Assembly (NCBI GenBank): GCA_902609035.1
Contig: CACLQG010000004.1
Location: 7,144 to 71,143 of the forward strand
Length of the DNA stretch: 64,000 nt
From: an uncultured Bacteroidota bacterium
GTDB taxonomy: Bacteria; Bacteroidota; Bacteroidia; Flavobacteriales; Flavobacteriaceae
Direction: 5' to 3'
Shown: one piece after another, positions 62,352 through 64,000 of the stretch
Position numbering within the stretch: the stretch's first letter is position 1
Layout of the letters: each line of letters starts with the position of its first letter
The notes under the pieces: generated by a model
What the model saw: only the letters and a program-made list of their open reading frames with translations
Told to the model about the DNA's origin: nothing
Database searches by the model: none
Translations under genes and position numbers: made by a program

Positions 62352-62732
62352 TTAGGCTTGTATTAATTGTTTGTATTTGTTAGGGCTCAGCAGATCATTG
62401 ACTTGTGAGGGATCGTCAACTTTAATTTTAATAATCCAACCAGAATCATAGGGTTCATCATTGACTATTTCTGGGGTATCCTCAAGTATCTTATTAAATT
62501 CTAAAACTTCTCCACTGATAGGCATAAATAAATCAGAGACTGTTTTAACAGCTTCTATGGTCCCAAAAACTTCCTCGACAGTCAAGTTATGCCCAACGCT
62601 CTCAATTTCTACATAAACAATGTCTCCTAACTCTCTTTGGGCAAAATCAGTAATACCAATGGTAGCTATATTTAAATCAATTTTGACCCACTCATGGTCT
62701 TTGCTGTACAAAAGTTCGGAAGGTATATTCAT
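62352..62732 (-). CDS. gcvH: Glycine cleavage system H protein
   Basis: The 126-residue lipoyl carrier of the glycine cleavage complex. The lipoylated lysine is K63 in GTIEAVKTVSDLFMP, preceded by the N-terminal YSKDHEWVK. Length is normal. It lies between sprA and tonB, a conserved flavobacterial arrangement even though the functions look unrelated. The other glycine cleavage genes are not in the window. Confidence 0.96.
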   Translation of the reverse strand: MNIPSELLYSKDHEWVKIDLNIATIGITDFAQRELGDIVYVEIESVGHNLTVEEVFGTIEAVKTVSDLFMPISGEVLEFNKILEDTPEIVNDEPYDSGWIIKIKVDDPSQVNDLLSPNKYKQLIQA

Positions 62733-62776
62733 GAATTATATTTTAGTTTGCAATGGCAAAGTAATACAATTCACTT

Positions 62777-64000
62777 TTAGTTTCCAAAATTATAACGGAT
62801 GGTAATACCTGATCTAATAGAGGTTTGGGGAAAAGCAGTTGAAATGGCAAATTCAGAGAAGTTATGATCGTAGAAAAACAGACTGGTGAGATTTCTGGAT
62901 AAATTATATCCTGCAGAAAATTTTATAGACATTAGGGTTTGCCCAGCAGTTACTTGATTGTTATCATACTCTAAGTTTCTGAGAAGCGTAATATTTTTTC
63001 GGTAGGAAAAATCTGCTTTTAAGTTGAGATCACCACTGAGAATGACCCTCCTGCCACCCAAACGGGTTTTGATTCTCAAATCTTTTAAGCGGTACCCAAT
63101 ACCAACAATGTATTCGTTTCCACTTTGTTCTGTGAGCAAACTATTGTCTAAACTAAGCGACAAACTCCTGTCTCTTCTTATTTCCGCTAATATTTTTAAG
63201 GAGTTTTTGAACTCTACATCAAATCGTACCAAAGGATTGAATTGTTCTGCCAAATTGATATTGGAATAAAATCTTGAAGTCATATAATTGCCCAATCTGT
63301 CTTTAAGTAGAGGTTTAGTAGGATCATACTCCAAACTAGTTTGATAGTTGGTAAGAGTGTAGCTGGATCGATAACCATGGGTAATGGAAAAACGATTGAA
63401 TATTCTGGCCAAGGATTTGACCTTAATCAAACCTGTATACTTTATGTTCCAATTGGGTAAAGGAGTACTTTGAATTGGGTCAAATGAGATTTTATTCGGG
63501 TCGGTTCCAGAATAAGCGGAGAGAAAAGCGGCCACCAAAACGGTCTGGTGATTTTTACTGAACCCCTCAGGAAAACCATTTTCGTCACGGTTGCTGTTAG
63601 AGGCAACTTGTTGCCCAGCCAATCTATTGGCAATAACCAAACGGTTATTCCTGAATTTTTGAAAATTTGAATTGACAATACCTGTCCCTCCAGAAAAAGC
63701 AGTTCTGATGAGAATAGTGGACATTCCAAAATTACCATATTCATTAGTGTTAAGTGGAATGTAGTTTTGATTTTGGATGCGGTAGTTTTCAGACAGATTA
63801 TTGGAATAATTTCTTTCGGCATTGAGATCAATGGTCAAGTGTTTAATAGGAGTGATTTGCCCAGAAATGTTTAGTTTGTTGTTGTGAACTTGAACAAAAG
63901 GCTGATTGAAATTGGGGAAACCAGTTAGCCAGCCTCTTTTGGCCACCTCATATCGTATATCGGCTTGGCTTCCAAAAGTAAATCCAAAAGAAGGATCAAG
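62777..64000 (-). CDS. sprA: Gliding motility / T9SS protein SprA, C-terminal part
   Basis: The frame is open from the right window edge to the stop at 62777, giving the last 407 residues of a protein that is normally about 2300-2400 residues. SprA forms the large outer-membrane barrel of the type IX secretion system. The visible strings GSQADIRYEVAKRGWLTGFP and the beta-strand-rich end (ending SGITIRYNFGN) fit its barrel C-terminus. A GTG at 63946 is an internal valine, not a start. It precedes gcvH by 44 bases. Confidence 0.9.
   Translation of the reverse strand, partial: LDPSFGFTFGSQADIRYEVAKRGWLTGFPNFNQPFVQVHNNKLNISGQITPIKHLTIDLNAERNYSNNLSENYRIQNQNYIPLNTNEYGNFGMSTILIRTAFSGGTGIVNSNFQKFRNNRLVIANRLAGQQVASNSNRDENGFPEGFSKNHQTVLVAAFLSAYSGTDPNKISFDPIQSTPLPNWNIKYTGLIKVKSLARIFNRFSITHGYRSSYTLTNYQTSLEYDPTKPLLKDRLGNYMTSRFYSNINLAEQFNPLVRFDVEFKNSLKILAEIRRDRSLSLSLDNSLLTEQSGNEYIVGIGYRLKDLRIKTRLGGRRVILSGDLNLKADFSYRKNITLLRNLEYDNNQVTAGQTLMSIKFSAGYNLSRNLTSLFFYDHNFSEFAISTAFPQTSIRSGITIRYNFGN

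Noticed and set aside
63944..63946. Start codon for a 389-residue protein
   Set aside because: The frame is open on to the window edge and the upstream residues continue the SprA sequence; the GTG is an internal valine.

Overview
The window is chromosomal DNA from a member of the Bacteroidota, most likely a marine-type Flavobacteriia (Flavobacteriales). The evidence is low G+C content, genes without strong Shine-Dalgarno sites, repeated TAnnTTTG -7 promoter elements, a gliding/type IX secretion protein (SprA), a protease with a type IX sorting tail, and the gene set sprA-gcvH-tonB-cyoE-cox3-cox3-coxIV-SCO-DUF420. I do not assign a genus. Almost everything is housekeeping. I see no phage, insertion sequence, CRISPR array or restriction/defence island. 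Most of the 64 kb is coding, and many convergent neighbours end within a few bases of each other.

Layout. 1-7.3 kb: mutS (cut by the window edge), a SpoU-type RNA methyltransferase, a folK/deoxynucleoside-kinase fusion, then sppA, a queuosine-precursor transporter and rluF. 7.3-7.9 kb is an unexplained gap between converging genes. 7.9-15 kb: a DUF2797 protein divergent from a GH3-family protein, the proteostasis operon tig-clpP-clpX, and rpsP-rimM. 15-22 kb is the most accessory part. It has one TonB-dependent receptor, a Tat/lipobox Rieske protein, a Lys-rich secreted protein, and a three-gene locus of a ZnuD-like receptor, a His/Asp/Glu-rich lipoprotein and a small His-rich secreted protein that looks like a zinc (or related metal) uptake system. 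22-25.4 kb: a lipoprotein formylglycine-generating enzyme, a GMC oxidoreductase with its small Tat subunit, and tRNA-Leu(CAA) with a clear terminator.

25.5-38 kb: prs-rplY-pth, a secreted metzincin protease with a coupled FN3-like lipoprotein, ribF, serS, and the overlapping chain DUF4286-rsmA-mgtE followed by a 2-hydroxyacid dehydrogenase. 38-49.8 kb: GNAT-aspartokinase, pdxJ-alpha/beta hydrolase, then the envelope cluster nadK-DUF6089-uppS-bamA-skp-skp, gamma-carbonic anhydrase, nfu and tsaB. The DUF6089 gene is broken by a one-base frameshift in an A7 run. 49.8-55.6 kb: a MacAB-TolC-like exporter with two unequal permeases. 55.7-60.8 kb: a cytochrome-oxidase accessory operon (cyoE, two subunit III proteins, subunit IV, a Cys-free thioredoxin-like protein, SCO, DUF420, a small CxxC protein) read from a good promoter upstream of cyoE. 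After a second gap of about 0.8 kb come tonB, gcvH and the 3' end of sprA.

I found no clearly new multi-gene system. The points most worth following are the His-rich metal locus with a CxCxxC head on its receptor, the frameshifted DUF6089 gene, the Cys-free thioredoxin-like neighbour of SCO, the Rieske lipoprotein, the two empty gaps, and the very tight convergent gene ends.
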